From NCBI GenBank assembly GCA_014526335.1, contig JACTAT010000033.1:873072-937071 (forward strand): a stretch of 64,000 nucleotides of DNA, read 5' to 3'. The notes under the pieces were generated by a model, which was not told where the DNA came from, ran no database searches, and saw only the letters and a program-made list of their open reading frames with translations. The translations under genes and the position numbers were made by a program. The number at the start of each line of letters is the position of its first letter. Within the stretch, counting starts at the first letter, position 1. This DNA comes from Chrysaora quinquecirrha (Eukaryota > Cnidaria > Scyphozoa > Semaeostomeae > Pelagiidae). Positions 12,901-22,400 of this stretch are shown here, piece by piece.

Positions 12901-14415
12901 TAGAAAAATCCAGTGCAAATCTTTAAAATCTTGCAACTAAAGACTGAATTGTCTTTGAGTTGTACAAAATTTCAAAATTGTGATGAACAGCGGAATCATT
13001 TTCGGGCATACTTAAAAGCTGTTTTCGTCTGAAAGAAACAGACTTAAACAATAGACTAAGGCGGAATTTATACCAAGATGCGGCTTGAAATGCACCAATT
13101 CAGTTTTTCGTTCTTTCTGAAAGACTGAATTATTAACTGATTAAAAAAATTATTGAGAGGATCTTGCCAAAATTTTTCAATTTTTAGATGCAGAAAAGCA
13201 GTGTTTTTGCATAATAACTTTTTTCTTGGTTGACACTTGGTCTTGAAAGTACAAGCTTTCAAACTGGTTTTTCTAAACTTCTATCCTGAATTAATATGTG
13301 ACTGAGTTACGAAATGAAGTTTAAAAACTCCTTTAAGGTACCTCTTTTGTCCAAGCTCCTTTAACCAGATTTGGGTTTAAAACTTTCTCCCATCTTTGTT
13401 GGCATTGAAGATCTGTCCTATGCGGAAGGTGACTAGAGATAACACTCCAATTGTCAGTTCCAAAAGATAAACATACATTCTTCAACCTTTCATCCTGAAA
13501 AATCAAATTTGAAGACCTTTATCACAAACATTTCACAGATTGAAGAGCTTTTGAGCAAAGTATAGGGGAAGTTAAATACTTTTTACAGGTCTTTTTGACC
13601 CTGGTTGTTATGCTACTGTAGGGTAACAAGAAAAGTGGACCCACTACCTAGAGAGCATTCCGTGTTACCGCCACACAGGAGATATGCCAACAAAATAGGA
13701 CTTCACCCCAAAAGAAATAATAGATCTATTGTTTTATAATTGAAATAATAGTCTAGGCTATTGTTTTTTGAAAGAGCCATGCCAGTATGCCAAAAAAATT
13801 GTGGACTCCACGCCGGAGATCTCCAGCGTAGGCTACATGGAATGCACACTGGCCCTCTACAAAGTCGACCCACCATGTGTTAGACAAGTCAGCCCAGCAT
13901 GTGTTAGACAAGTCAGCCTGTCAGCGTATAACTAGTCTACCCACCAAAATGTCATAAATTTGAAACATGTGCACTGTTAAGACGGGGGTTTACACTTAGC
14001 TTGTTGTAGCAGGGGCTTGAAATCTGATCTCATGAGCTTCTTACACTACTATGAGCCAGCTGGACCAGTGTGCATTCCATGTAGCCTACACCGGAGATCT
14101 CCTGGTGTGGAGTCTGAAATGTTATCGGCGTACTGACGTGGATCTTTAAAAAAAACAATAGCCTAGACTATTATTTTAATTATAAAACAATAGATCTATT
14201 GTTTCTTTTGGCTTGAAGTCTGATTTGGCTGGTGTATTCTCCAGCGTGGCGGTAACAGGCACCCTGCCAGCTGGATTAAATCATGATGCCAGAGCACCTT
14301 CAAATTTTAGCCTACTGCTATTAAATTCCTGTTCCAAGATACTGACCTCTTCTGTTGTCCATCTTTCTTTTGAGCACTTCTTCCTCCTGGCTCTGTCCAA
14401 TGATCTTGGATTCAT
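939..14415 (-). CDS. myb: Myb transcription factor, A/B-Myb type (R1R2R3), partial at 3' end
   Basis: Sequence-specific DNA-binding activator; animal B-Myb acts in the MuvB/DREAM cell-cycle complex. Coding exons in transcript order: 14347-14415 (ATG at 14415), 13342-13494, 12710-12813, 11852-11980, 10576-10642, 9877-9919, 7904-8362, 7235-7286, about 5142-5560, 3403-3659, 939-1151; phases agree across the first eight. Exons 1-5 encode R1 (W at GTDNWSVISSHLP), R2 (GPKKWSIIAQHLEGRIGKQC) and R3 (VLGNRWAEIAKLLPGR, TDNAIKNHWNSSMRRR) with the expected tryptophans. The exon near 5.1-5.5 kb carries the Myb C-terminal motif LPFSPSQFFNSP and PRTPTPLKIALDK. The last exon seen ends in a good donor, so the gene continues past the left edge. 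An acceptor just before the ATG implies a 5' noncoding exon. Exon 3403-3659 and the 5.1-kb exon each look one base short. The DNA-binding half is certain; the 939-1151 exon is assigned by phase and position only. Confidence 0.93.
1309..1798 (+). mobile_element. TA-target MITE, 'GTTGCTTA' subfamily, full length
   Basis: Flanked by TA (1307-1308, 1799-1800). Ends read CACGCAGTTTTTTTTATAAG and its complement. The octamer GTTGCTTA or its complement occurs at least six times close to the two ends. A 3'-truncated relative lies at 31592-32001, and relatives with altered octamers lie at 39963-40213, 60136-60469 and 61826-62192. No ORF. It sits in a Myb intron. Confidence 0.85.
2103..2579 (+). mobile_element. 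hAT-like MITE with 8-bp target duplication
   Basis: Ends are CAGAGGCGGAGTGGCAGCG and the complement of CAGGGGCGGACTGGCAGGG. Perfect direct repeats AATAAATT flank it (2095-2102, 2580-2587). An 8-bp duplication and CAG.GG termini are hAT hallmarks. A truncated reverse copy is at 62193-62441. No transposase ORF. Confidence 0.9.
2925..3060 (-). mobile_element. tRNA-derived SINE, copy 1
   Basis: On the minus strand a tRNA-like head contains an A-box-like TATAGCTTAGTGAAAACG and a B box in CCAGGTTCGAATCCCATC at normal spacing, followed by a non-tRNA body (TGCCACTTGTGGAAAAATC). The body is repeated at 3163-3225, so this is a SINE and not a working tRNA gene. Confidence 0.7.
3163..3270 (-). mobile_element. 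tRNA-derived SINE, copy 2 (head truncated)
   Basis: Nearly identical to the copy at 2925-3060 over the B box and body. It stops just after the anticodon region, so the A box is missing. Confidence 0.65.
3403..3659 (-). other. myb: Myb exon with apparent 1-base deficit
   Basis: Acceptor CTCTTTTACAG and donor CAG|GTATGT are both strong. The upstream exon (5142 side) ends in phase 0, and the downstream exon (939-1151) is open only in phase 0, so this exon should be a multiple of three. It is 257 nt. Its first part reads sensibly in one frame (CPGKFTDISSIITKASESTS) and its last part in another (NRRRTLSFNVTDRN, which resembles the conserved basic patch of B-Myb tails). One base near 3555-3570 would join them. 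Assembly error and a real lesion are both possible. Confidence 0.6.
3829..4180 (+). mobile_element. TA-target MITE with TCACTGCAC subterminal repeats
   Basis: Ends CCTAATGTTAAGG and CCTTAAAATTAGG form an imperfect inverted repeat between TA dinucleotides (3827-3828, 4181-4182). TCACTGCAC occurs four times at the right end and once, as TCACTGCGC, at the left. Confidence 0.7.
4374..4748 (+). mobile_element. Long-TIR MITE
   Basis: The two halves are an imperfect inverted repeat over about 150 bp each; for example GCAAAGTTTCACT at 4477 is answered by AGTGAAACTTTGC at 4637. Termini GACTTTTT and AAAAGGTC are bordered by TA. Confidence 0.6.
5142..5560 (-). other. myb: Myb C-terminal-domain exon, with apparent frameshift
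   Basis: From about 5455 to the donor GTG|GTAAGA (5141) one frame carries the Myb C-terminal domain (KSPARETPLKQLPFSPSQFF, then PRTPTPLKIALDK). Upstream, a different frame reads as plausible Myb-like protein (FGTPVISENVS, EQDKPHRTSRSNATS) and ends at a stop soon after the domain begins in the other frame. No intron fits between them, so a missing base near 5450 is the simplest explanation. The 5' border of the exon is not resolved. Confidence 0.6.
6478..6815 (+). mobile_element. MITE with ACCCAACC subterminal repeats
   Basis: Inverted ends share CATTATTTAT.CAGG.GTTGGTACCGA. Near the right end ACCCAACC or a close variant is repeated three times. The right end abuts the next MITE (6827), sharing the string GTGTTCTTGTAAACC. 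Confidence 0.7.
6827..7200 (+). mobile_element. PIF/Harbinger-like MITE
   Basis: TAA target duplications (6824-6826, 7201-7203) flank ends GGGCGTGTTCTTGTAAACC and GAAGAACACACCC. TWA targets with GGG or GGC termini are typical of PIF/Harbinger. The interior has paired AAACCTTCTGCT motifs. Confidence 0.8.
7452..7709 (+). mobile_element. MITE, 'CATGGACAAAAT' family, copy 1
   Basis: Inverted ends CAGTCATGGACAAAATATG and TTTTGTCCATGATTG. The same ends occur at 20157-20380 and 39283-39452. No ORF; it lies in a Myb intron. Confidence 0.75.
8420..8991 (+). mobile_element. pogo/Tigger-like MITE, copy 2
   Basis: Colinear with and closely similar to copy 1 (259-846). It starts CAGTTGACATCCGCTATCTC and ends in the complement, between TA dinucleotides at 8418-8419 and 8992-8993. 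It lies in a Myb intron directly upstream of the exon at 7904-8362. The short ORFs inside read through repeats and are not genes. Confidence 0.88.
8999..9143 (+). mobile_element. Palindromic MITE (AACAGCGGAAACAT family), deleted form
   Basis: An almost perfect hairpin: arms contain TTTTTTCGTCTGACA and TGTCAGACGAAAAAA. The ends match the 440-bp member at 41858-42295, so this is an internally deleted derivative. Confidence 0.75.
11146..11677 (+). mobile_element. hAT-like MITE with GC-rich CGCCCGCC motifs
   Basis: Perfect 8-bp duplication TGCTCGTC (11138-11145, 11678-11685). The ends share CCTGGCC. The heptamer GCCCGCC or its complement is repeated about ten times in two clusters inside each end, making sharp GC islands in AT-rich DNA. 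No ORF. Confidence 0.85.
12080..12310 (+). repeat. Tetranucleotide repeat (ATTC)n, imperfect
   Basis: Degenerate ATTC/TTCA runs over about 230 bp in the Myb intron between the R2 and R3 exons. Confidence 0.9.
12490..12690 (-). mobile_element. tRNA-derived SINE, second family, copy 1
   Basis: Minus strand: tRNA-like head with GTGTAATCCAGCTG (A-box region) and GGGTTCAAGCCCAGCC (B box), then a body including TCTCGATTAGTTAACCTAC. It is colinear with 32455-32640. Confidence 0.75.
12960..13105 (+). mobile_element. Fragment of AACAGCGGAAACAT-family MITE
   Basis: Matches the left terminus and an internal block (GGCGGAATTTATACC) of the longer member at 41858-42295. The right end is missing. Confidence 0.65.
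13663..14257 (+). mobile_element. Large-TIR foldback MITE in Myb intron 1
   Basis: Ends TGTTACCGCCACAC and GCGTGGCGGTAACA. The arms are about 190 bp each and include ACAATAGATCTATTG in both and GGCTACATGGAATGCACAC answered by GTGTGCATTCCATGTAGCC. The flanks (AGCTGGATTAAATCATGATGC on the right) resemble the SINE at 12490, so it probably inserted into one. Confidence 0.75.
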
Positions 14416-15063
14416 TATGCTGAAGCAATTAACAAAATTTTGAAGATTAAAGAATTGCTTTGATCATCTTCTGAAGTATCTAGTTAGGTATCCACAAAAT
14501 CAGCAGGCTGGGAGGTATGGTTGTTATTGTAGGTATCATTTAAACAGGCTAATTTACACAGGATGTTTTAATAAATCTGATTAGTAGAGCAGGCTGCCTA
14601 CCAGACCATACAAGAAAGAAGGCGTGAAAGACAGCTATTAGGTAATTAAGAGTGGCCTAAAATTTGCCAATTTATTTTTTATCATCAATTATCACCTCAT
14701 TTCTCATTTTTGTTAGTCTGGCAGCAAGTTGCATTTTCTGCATGATTAACTAAATTTTTGCTAAAATTTGGAAAACCTAATTTATTTTATGCGATTAGAT
14801 AAGAACATTAGCATTTTGTCAAGAATTTCTTCCTCCCTTTCGTCGACATGCCACCACCATCGTGGTGGAGAAAGTCAACAATGACAGGACAACTAACAGC
14901 TCACGAATCTCTGTACTTATTTCTATAATAAAAAGCAAATATTATAGAAGAATATTCTTCTATGCTACCTTGTATCATATTCATATGTTTGATTGCCAAA
15001 TGACGTCCCTGTACTACATAAATCCATGCCAAGTGGGAAGGCCAGCATTGTCCACCATTTGTT

Positions 15064-15210
15064 TCACTTCGGCGCCAATTGACTTTGTGATGAAGAAGGG
15101 AATCCTGGGAAAAAAGATTGCGCGCTTCGAATTATCCGCGTCAGCGGAAATTCGGGCACGTGATTGGCTGGTTTTACTTCCTCGATCTCGGTTGGTTCCA
15201 CGTTTTCGCG
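15064..15210 (-). promoter_or_regulatory. myb: Probable Myb promoter region
   Basis: Read on the minus strand, upstream of the Myb start, this locally CpG-richer stretch holds CGCGAAAA (15203-15210), CCAAT (15163-15167) next to the E-box CACGTG (15157-15162), TTCGAA (15126-15131) and TTGGCGCC (15071-15078). The first and last resemble E2F sites and TTCGAA resembles a CHR element, the combination found at vertebrate B-Myb and other DREAM targets. Motif matches are by eye; the transcription start is not located. Confidence 0.5.
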
Positions 15211-15285
15211 TTTTGTCCTTTCACCTGTCTTTCACCTCTTCTTACGACTGCCGATATAAACCACCCTGTACAATGTATGTGCAGT

Positions 15286-15476
15286 ACCGTGGGGGATGTT
15301 CAGTACCGTGGCGGATATTCAGTACCGTGGGGGCATACCATGAGTACCGTGGCGGATACTCAGTACCGTGGGGGCATACCATGATACGTGTGGGGGCATA
15401 TCATGAGTCGTGTGGGGAGGCATCTCTGAGTACCGTGGGGGATGTTCAGTACCGTGGGGGTATACCATGAGTACCG
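15286..15476 (+). repeat. Minisatellite, unit about AGTACCGTGGCGGATATTC
   Basis: About ten degenerate units built on AGTACCGTGG(G/C)GG, some with a CATACCATG spacer. It lies about 75 bp upstream (relative to Myb) of the motif cluster. The unit is related to those at 20389-20867 and 34150-36375. Confidence 0.85.
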
Positions 15477-15689
15477 TGGGGTAAATCATCTTTTAGACTT
15501 ATGTAATCATTGTAGAAATCGCCGATAAAAGACGGGGGAGATTGTTAGGCCACAAAACACTCTCGATTCTCAACTGTTGACAAGCTTGGATTCTTTTCCT
15601 GCTGCAAATCGAAATCTGTCGAGAGAAAATTCACCTGTATTGGTGTAAATATATTGGTGTAAAAACCCCAAGGCTGCAGTCTCCATTAT

Positions 15690-15730
15690 TTTTTCGCAAA
15701 TCGAGCCTCGATGTTCTTATAAAGTGTGCT
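15690..15730 (+). mobile_element. Orphan end of a GTTCTTA-type MITE
   Basis: GTTCTTATAAAGTG and CTCTTATAAAAAAGTGTG reproduce the double-motif right end seen at 62150-62192, with the octamer altered. No matching left end was found. Confidence 0.4.
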
Positions 15731-15829
15731 CTTATAAAAAAGTGTGCAATGGAACCGGCTTAAGGACTCACTGAAAATATTTAGGAATCAACCATCCTCC
15801 AATTTGATAACAATTATCATAGTCAATAG

Positions 15830-16260
15830 AAGTGAGGAGTTAAATAATTAGTTAGAAATCAATTAGTTACTTTAGCTTTCAAGTAAATTACTTAGTTAGT
15901 TATTTAGTTAGTCAGTCGGTAAGTTAAATAGTTATAACTTACAGTTATACAGTTGTAAGTTATATAGCTAGTTAGCTAGTTACTAAACTAGTTAGTATGT
16001 TAGTTAGTTAGTTAATAATTTAATTAGATAGTTAGCTAGTTAGTAAGCACAGCTTGTAAGTTAGTTGTTTTGTAAGCAAGATAGTTAGTTAGTTAGCTAG
16101 CTAGTTAGTTTGTTAGTTAGTTAGTTAGTCAGTTAGTTAGTTAGTTAGCTAGTAAAATAGTTAGTTAGATAGTTACATTAGTAAGCATCGCTTGAAAGCT
16201 AGTTGGTTGGTTAGTTAGTTAGTTAGTTAGTTAGTTACTTAGTTATTTAGTTAGTTAGTT
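15830..16260 (+). repeat. Tetranucleotide repeat (TTAG)n, imperfect
   Basis: About 430 bp of GTTAGTTAG runs with interruptions, including a GTAAGCA(C/T)(A/C)GCTTG motif seen twice. It is interstitial, not telomeric. Confidence 0.9.
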
Positions 16261-16818
16261 CTCATTTTTGTTGACTCTGCAATTATAGAACACTACCTGC
16301 TAGATTTCACGAGCCAAACCTCCATGTCAAATAGCTAACGATTCATATCCTGAATGAAACCATCTTGGCACGACCACAGGCTCAGTGAATTGCATAACTT
16401 GATATTCAGTGTTGTTGCTATAGTAGATCGAAAACCAGCAGCCTTATCAATATTGCATGAAACAAGGCTATTTAATAGACACTTATTAATAAGTTAGATA
16501 GACAATGCTCATTAGAACTTTAATTAATGTAGTTCATGGTTCTGAATTCAGTATTCAGTATCTGCAAGTCCAGCAAAACCGTTCAAGCGTTAAATGGTAA
16601 TAGAATAGGAATACCAAATTTGGATGTGATTACTTATTTATCATCTAATAATATTCTCATTTATTTATATCAAACGTTGATCTAAAACAAGGAGGATTTA
16701 GCCTACTATTCTGCCCAGCAACCCAGCTGCAAGATATATGATATGAGAGTAGAGTGAACTGAAATCTTTTCTCTCACTGCTAATTCACTGATTGCTGGTA
16801 ACTGAACATATTTCATTT

Positions 16819-17609
16819 CAGGGCATTTTTTAAGAAATTTTCACTACTGGGGAAAATTTGAAAAAGGGCCTAAAAGCGTAATAAGCGAAAGTAAAATACA
16901 TCATTTTAAAGATTTTCACAGTTGCCTCAAAACAAAAAAGGCAAAGGCACAGGGGCGCAAATCCACAGAACTTTTCGGGGGTGGCAGGAAGTGGCACCGC
17001 AGAAAGAAGGGTCCAGAGCGTCGAAGGTGCAGGCATCTAGAGGGGTCCGGGGGCATTCTCCCCTGGAAAATTTTGAAAAATTGGGTAGCTAGAGTTGCTC
17101 TGTTGATCATTTCAGGACTCTTCTATTGAATTTGCGCAGCCCAGTTTTTGAAGAAAACAGAAGATACAGAAGATACCTTTTCACCAAAATTTAACTGAAT
17201 CTCTTAGAAGTTATCGCCTGATGCCTGCGATAGTCCAGAAACGTAGAAAATTTGTCCAGAAGCGACTGACGCTACTTGTCTGTGGTTTAGAATTTGGGGC
17301 GTCCACTACTGACGGCTGTATTGACTACAAATATATTGTACCGTCGTCACGAAGTCGAAATTTTGTTTTAAATGAAGCTCAAACAAACAATATTTTTACC
17401 AATACTGCCAATGCCTAAAATACGTGCTGTAGATAATTAAAGACATTTTCACTTAAAACTACCAGTTGATTTTCAAGTGGGTAAGTGGGAATTGACAAGG
17501 GCCCAGAGACTACTGGGGAAATTGTATGATTTTCGCGCTCACTACTGGGGAAGGCATTGAGCCTACTGGGGAACGTTCCCCAGTAGTTACACTGTTAAAA
17601 AATGCCCTG
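16819..17609 (+). mobile_element. hAT-like element, non-autonomous
   Basis: Ends CAGGGCATTTTTTAA and TTAAAAAATGCCCTG with perfect 8-bp duplications TTTCATTT (16811-16818, 17610-17617). CTACTGGGGAA is repeated inside both ends. The interior has no intact transposase. Confidence 0.92.
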
Positions 17610-18175
17610 TTTCATTTACATATAATGGTCTTGGAATTGAGAAATCAGTCTGTTGACAATTGTTGCAAATTTAAGTGGTTTTCTCATGCTTAGCAACTAT
17701 AGCTTGCTACCTGCAATTCTCGCAATTGTGTTAAATTATTACTGTATAATCACATCAATTTGATTAATATTTTCAATACTGTACCTAAATCGGAATTAAT
17801 GGTGCATTGTTGTCAAGAGTGAATTATCAGCCTATAAATTCATTAATTCTTAATGCACTGAATGCTACTTAATATATCTTTATATATTTCGGTGTTTCAT
17901 AACGACATGTAGATCTCTGGAACGTTACTGCCCAAAATGACTTCTTTCTTCAGCGAAATGTAAGTCCGAGGTAACTTTTTTGTAATGTCATTATGCCTTA
18001 ACCTGGCTTCCATATACGGCCATGTGCTTGGGGTAAAAGAGTCATATGTAACCTAGAATTTTTATGTCATGATCAAGATGTTCTATCTTATAACGCAAGT
18101 TGACTATCTTAACTCACTTTCCATGCTTTCTTTCTATCTTTAAGTGAAGCACATCGCTCCAACGTTGTCAAGACC

Positions 18176-18702
18176 AGGGTTTTTTTTAGCGTGCAGTTCA
18201 ACACAGAATGTGCAGTTCTAAAAACTTTTGTGCAGTTCTAAAAGATAAATTGTGCAGTTAAGAAATGGTTATATTTAGTAAAATGGGCATAGTCTGGTTA
18301 CAATGTTTTGCATATTATTTTAGTTCGAATCATAAAATGACCACCAGAGAGATTCTAGAAACATACAATTTTAAAAATTTTCCCATGCACACCTACAAGA
18401 GTGGATTTTGTCATATTTACGTCATCATAAGTAAATTCTACTTCTACACTTTCCTCCAAGTCAAGAGGGCTTGCCACTGTAACCCCAATATAGGCATTTC
18501 TTGAATATGATACGGTAGCTATTTATTCTTCTTCAGAGAAGGAACAGTAGTCCATTTGAAGATATAAGGTCTTGATATAAAAGATAAAAACACCCTTCTT
18601 TCTGTAAACACCTTCTTCCCTTAACAGCTATGCTGGCTTATAAAGGTTATGGACATAATGTGCAGTTCTAAAATTATCTTAAAAAAAACTCTTGTCACAA
18701 CA
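18176..18702 (+). mobile_element. MITE with TGTGCAGTTCTAAAA repeats
   Basis: Ends GGGTTTTTTTTAG and TTAAAAAAAACTC. TGTGCAGTTC(TAAAA) is repeated four times. The duplicated unit at 24265-24300 reads straight through (TGTCACGACACC) where this element sits, giving an empty site. The flanks TGTCAAGA and TGTCACAA suggest an 8-bp target duplication with changes. Confidence 0.75.
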
Positions 18703-18831
18703 CAGGCAAATCGAAGAGTTTTTACGTAATTTCCATCCAATTTCTTCATAAGAACAAAATTCATAAGAAACACCAGGCTATGATTTGCGTAATGCTCGGT
18801 ACTTGTTCTCTCTTCTGCGATCTATACTAAA

Positions 18832-19014
18832 GCCCGAGTCAGACGATGTAATATTTTGTTGCGACATTGTTGCGGACCCGGTGTTGCGTCATTTGGCCAC
18901 CCATGTTGCAGCGTGTAACAGTTAATGCACGGTCATTATTGCATCAAGTTTGAAAACGGTCAAACTTGTCGCACCGAGCGACACGGTATTGCATCATCGT
19001 TTGGCCGGGTATGG
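18832..19014 (+). mobile_element. Probable short TIR element
   Basis: GCCCGAGTCAGACGATG at the left resembles the complement of the right end, ACCCGGCCAAACGATG. The right end also resembles the ends of the Harbinger-like element at 61066. The borders are approximate. Confidence 0.4.
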
Positions 19015-19466
19015 CAACATTTGTTACACGCATGCATGCTTATAGCAAGTAAATCTTTGGCGCCAAAACAGTAAAAAACACAAAACACAGCGAAAGCACA
19101 ACACGTATTTGCTTTTATGCAGCATCTGTAAAAGCCAAAGCAAGATTTTTAATTAAGGTAGTATGGAAGAGTCCAACAAATCAGAAGAAAACAATAACGA
19201 GTTTGTTAGTAATGATGATGTGCAATACAAGCCCAGTCAGCCTTAGCTTGTTCCGTAAGGCGCTAAAAGGGCGCAAACAATACTATAGAAGATTAAACTT
19301 TAATTGAATTAGTAAAGTTGCTCACAATCAGTCGAAAGAGTTTCCTCTTTTGATTCAGTAATGAAACGAATGCTTTCGTCGAACAGGAACGATGATTATA
19401 TAAGCGTTTCAGATAACCATTACAGTAAATTCGGTACCAACAATGAATTTTCATATTTCTTAACAG

Positions 19467-22400
19467 AATTGCACTTGTTCTTTGCTGTTGTCTGTCATCA
19501 TGTCACATTTTGCGTTTACCTTGCAAAGAAGTTGGGGAGTTCAGCGTTATCAAAGAAAACTTTGCGCTACCAGGCCATGTCATTGCTACATTTCCAAGCT
19601 TAACTGTAGCTGAATGTGAGCATAAATGCCTTTTGAACAACCAGTGCAACTCGATTAATACAGAGAAAGGAGATCAAACTTGTGAACTCAATTCAAAAGC
19701 AATCATTCATCTGTCTACCGGAGAAAACGCCTTGGTGGCAAAGCAAAATTGGATTTACAAATCAACAAATTACAGCGAGACATTGGTAAAGCAATTTTTT
19801 ACATTTAGCTATAAATTAGAAAATATGTTTCTACTTTTATCTTCTGCATTTGTGTTATGTTTGATAATATGAGTTTTAAAAGTCCTCTTTGTAAATTGTC
19901 GTAGTAAGAACATTGCCATCAAATTACCATGTTAAGTGCAATTTGATTTGCATTAACCACACTCGAGTTATTCAGTCTCTAGCTACTTTAATTCGCAACG
20001 TTTTGTAGCTTCACGTAATATTTCTTTACAATGTAGACATACAATTTTGATAGCTACCCCGTGAAAGCTCACCCCAGTAACGAAAATCGGAAAATTTTAT
20101 TTGATTGACATTGCACATTCCTTATTCATCACTCCAAATTGTCAAAATTAAAAGCTACGATTTTGGACAAAATATTTTGAGACAAATATTTCTTTGAGAT
20201 TTCCTCTACCCCATCACCCTGATTCAATGTTGTGCGTATAAAAAGTCGTCGCACTGTCACTTTATGCATTTTCTTGATGTTTCATGTTGTTTTCAAAACG
20301 TTCCAACATTGAAAAGGGGGGAAGCGGGCAAGATTATAGAAAAATCCAATTTGTCTCATAATTTTTGTCAATGATTGTAGTACAGACCCACGTCAGCGAA
20401 TCTATAATCGCTACTGTGGTGGATAATCACTACTGTGGTGGTACTATTTGCGTACTGTGGTGGTAGTCTCTGCGTACTGTGGTGGATAATCACTACTTGT
20501 GGTGGTTTACTATGCTTGCGGTGGTGGCAGTTTTGGCGTACTGTGGTGGATAATCACTACTTGTGGTGGGTTACTATGCTTGCGGTGGTGGCAGTTTTGG
20601 CGTACTGTGGTGGATTTTGTGGTTTTTCTTGCTTGATCTATAGAGTTTTGCTATGATTTCGTATTCACCACATAAAGCATTATAACCCACCACAAGTAGT
20701 GATTATCCACCACAGTACGCAAAAACTACCACCACAGTACGCAAATAGTACCACCACAGTAGTGATTATCCACCACAGTATGCCAAAACTGCCACCACCG
20801 CAAGCATAGTAACCAACCGCAAGTAGTGATTATCCACCACAGTAGTGATTATAGATTCGCTAGCGTGAGACCAGAGTGCCTGGAAACGGTTTCAGCCAAT
20901 CAGGCATGCTCGATAAAAACAAAAACTACTATTTCTGGGAGAGCAGGGGTCCAGACCCTATTTAGAAGCTTTTTTTTACGCTTTGTGCGTCAAAAATGAT
21001 TTTTTTGCAAATACCTATTCTCTTAAATCAATACCTTGGTCAGGCTTTGCCGCGCTATTCTCTCAGTTGCATTGAAGCGATGTTTGAAGCAGTCTCAACA
21101 GTAACACGCATTGTGAATTTTAAATAGACCATTTCAACTAAGGCCTCGTTTTCAAAAAAATTGAAAATTAGGTCATAGAGAAATTTTGACTTCAGATTCG
21201 AACTCAGCGCCTTCTTTTTAGTGTTAAGGCAAAGTTGTATGCTTGTATGCCTTATGGTATTGATTTTATAGGTGTTAAAAGTTTGAAATTCTATAAAGGA
21301 TTGGACCGTGAAAAATCGCTGGGGGTGAAATTTTACACCCTCAATCATTTTCCACGGTCAAATCCCAAATTTGCAAACTTCTAATCGCTACAGAAGCAAC
21401 ATTGTAAGGGCTAGAAGCGTAAAAATTTGCCTCAACACTAAAACGAAATTGCTGAATTCGAATCTGAAGTCGAAATTTCTCTACGACCTAATTTTCAATT
21501 TATTTGAAAACGAGGCCCTTAGTTGAAATGGTCTATTAAAAGAAAACAACAAACTGAATATTAGCTTAAGTGTTTTTATTTATTCCTTCTTTTCTTTTCA
21601 GAATGGAGAAAACTGTAATTTTTTCAAGCCTTGTAAGGCAGGAAAAGTTTGCATGGATACCTGCGAATGCACTGGTTACAGATGTATACCAGGACTAAAA
21701 GGTACCAACTTACTGTATGCTGATGCGATGCAGATGCAGCAATTATGGCAGAGCCGCTGGTCTTGGGCGCTTACTATCGATTTAAAGATGAATGTATCTC
21801 GACATAGCAAGGCACCAATTGCAAGCATTAGCCATGACGCAAAGCAATCGTTGAAAAGCAACAACTGCAACTTATTGAAGCTGCCAATGGCGCGATATAG
21901 TTAAGCAATGAATTGAGAAGAGTTTCAATTAATTGCTCGATATTCACCATCTTTTACCATAACAGCGAGCAAGGTTTATAAGCTAAAACGAAATCAGATC
22001 CATCCCAACCATATTGACTATGTCAGAGCCATATACATGTACGCATATTGCATGTTAATACTAAAGCTGTTTAGCAGACGCCTATAGATAGGCACACAAC
22101 AAAACTCCTTGCAGTTTCTTTGGCTCATATCTATAACACTATTTGAATTATGAAAAATGGTGCATAAAAACCATCCAAAAAGGGTGTTCCCCCAGTTAAG
22201 AAAAATGGGTGTCATAGCAATCTTTCGGATCCTCTATATCAAACAACTTGCCAGATGCTCCGGATGCTCTAATTTTCCGGATGCTACAAATTTTGCTGAA
22301 CACGTTCTTTATACAAGTTGAATAAGTTATGTCCCGAATCTTTTAAAGCATTGATAATGAAATATTTGAATGGCTTGCAGCAGTGTAGTTATAGCTTTAG

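Noticed and set aside
14862..15470. 202-codon plus-strand frame
   Set aside because: It covers the Myb promoter region and reads into the minisatellite; no domain or splice evidence.
15830..16260. Telomeric repeat
   Set aside because: The motif is TTAG, not TTAGGG, imperfect and inside a duplicated gene block; an ordinary microsatellite.
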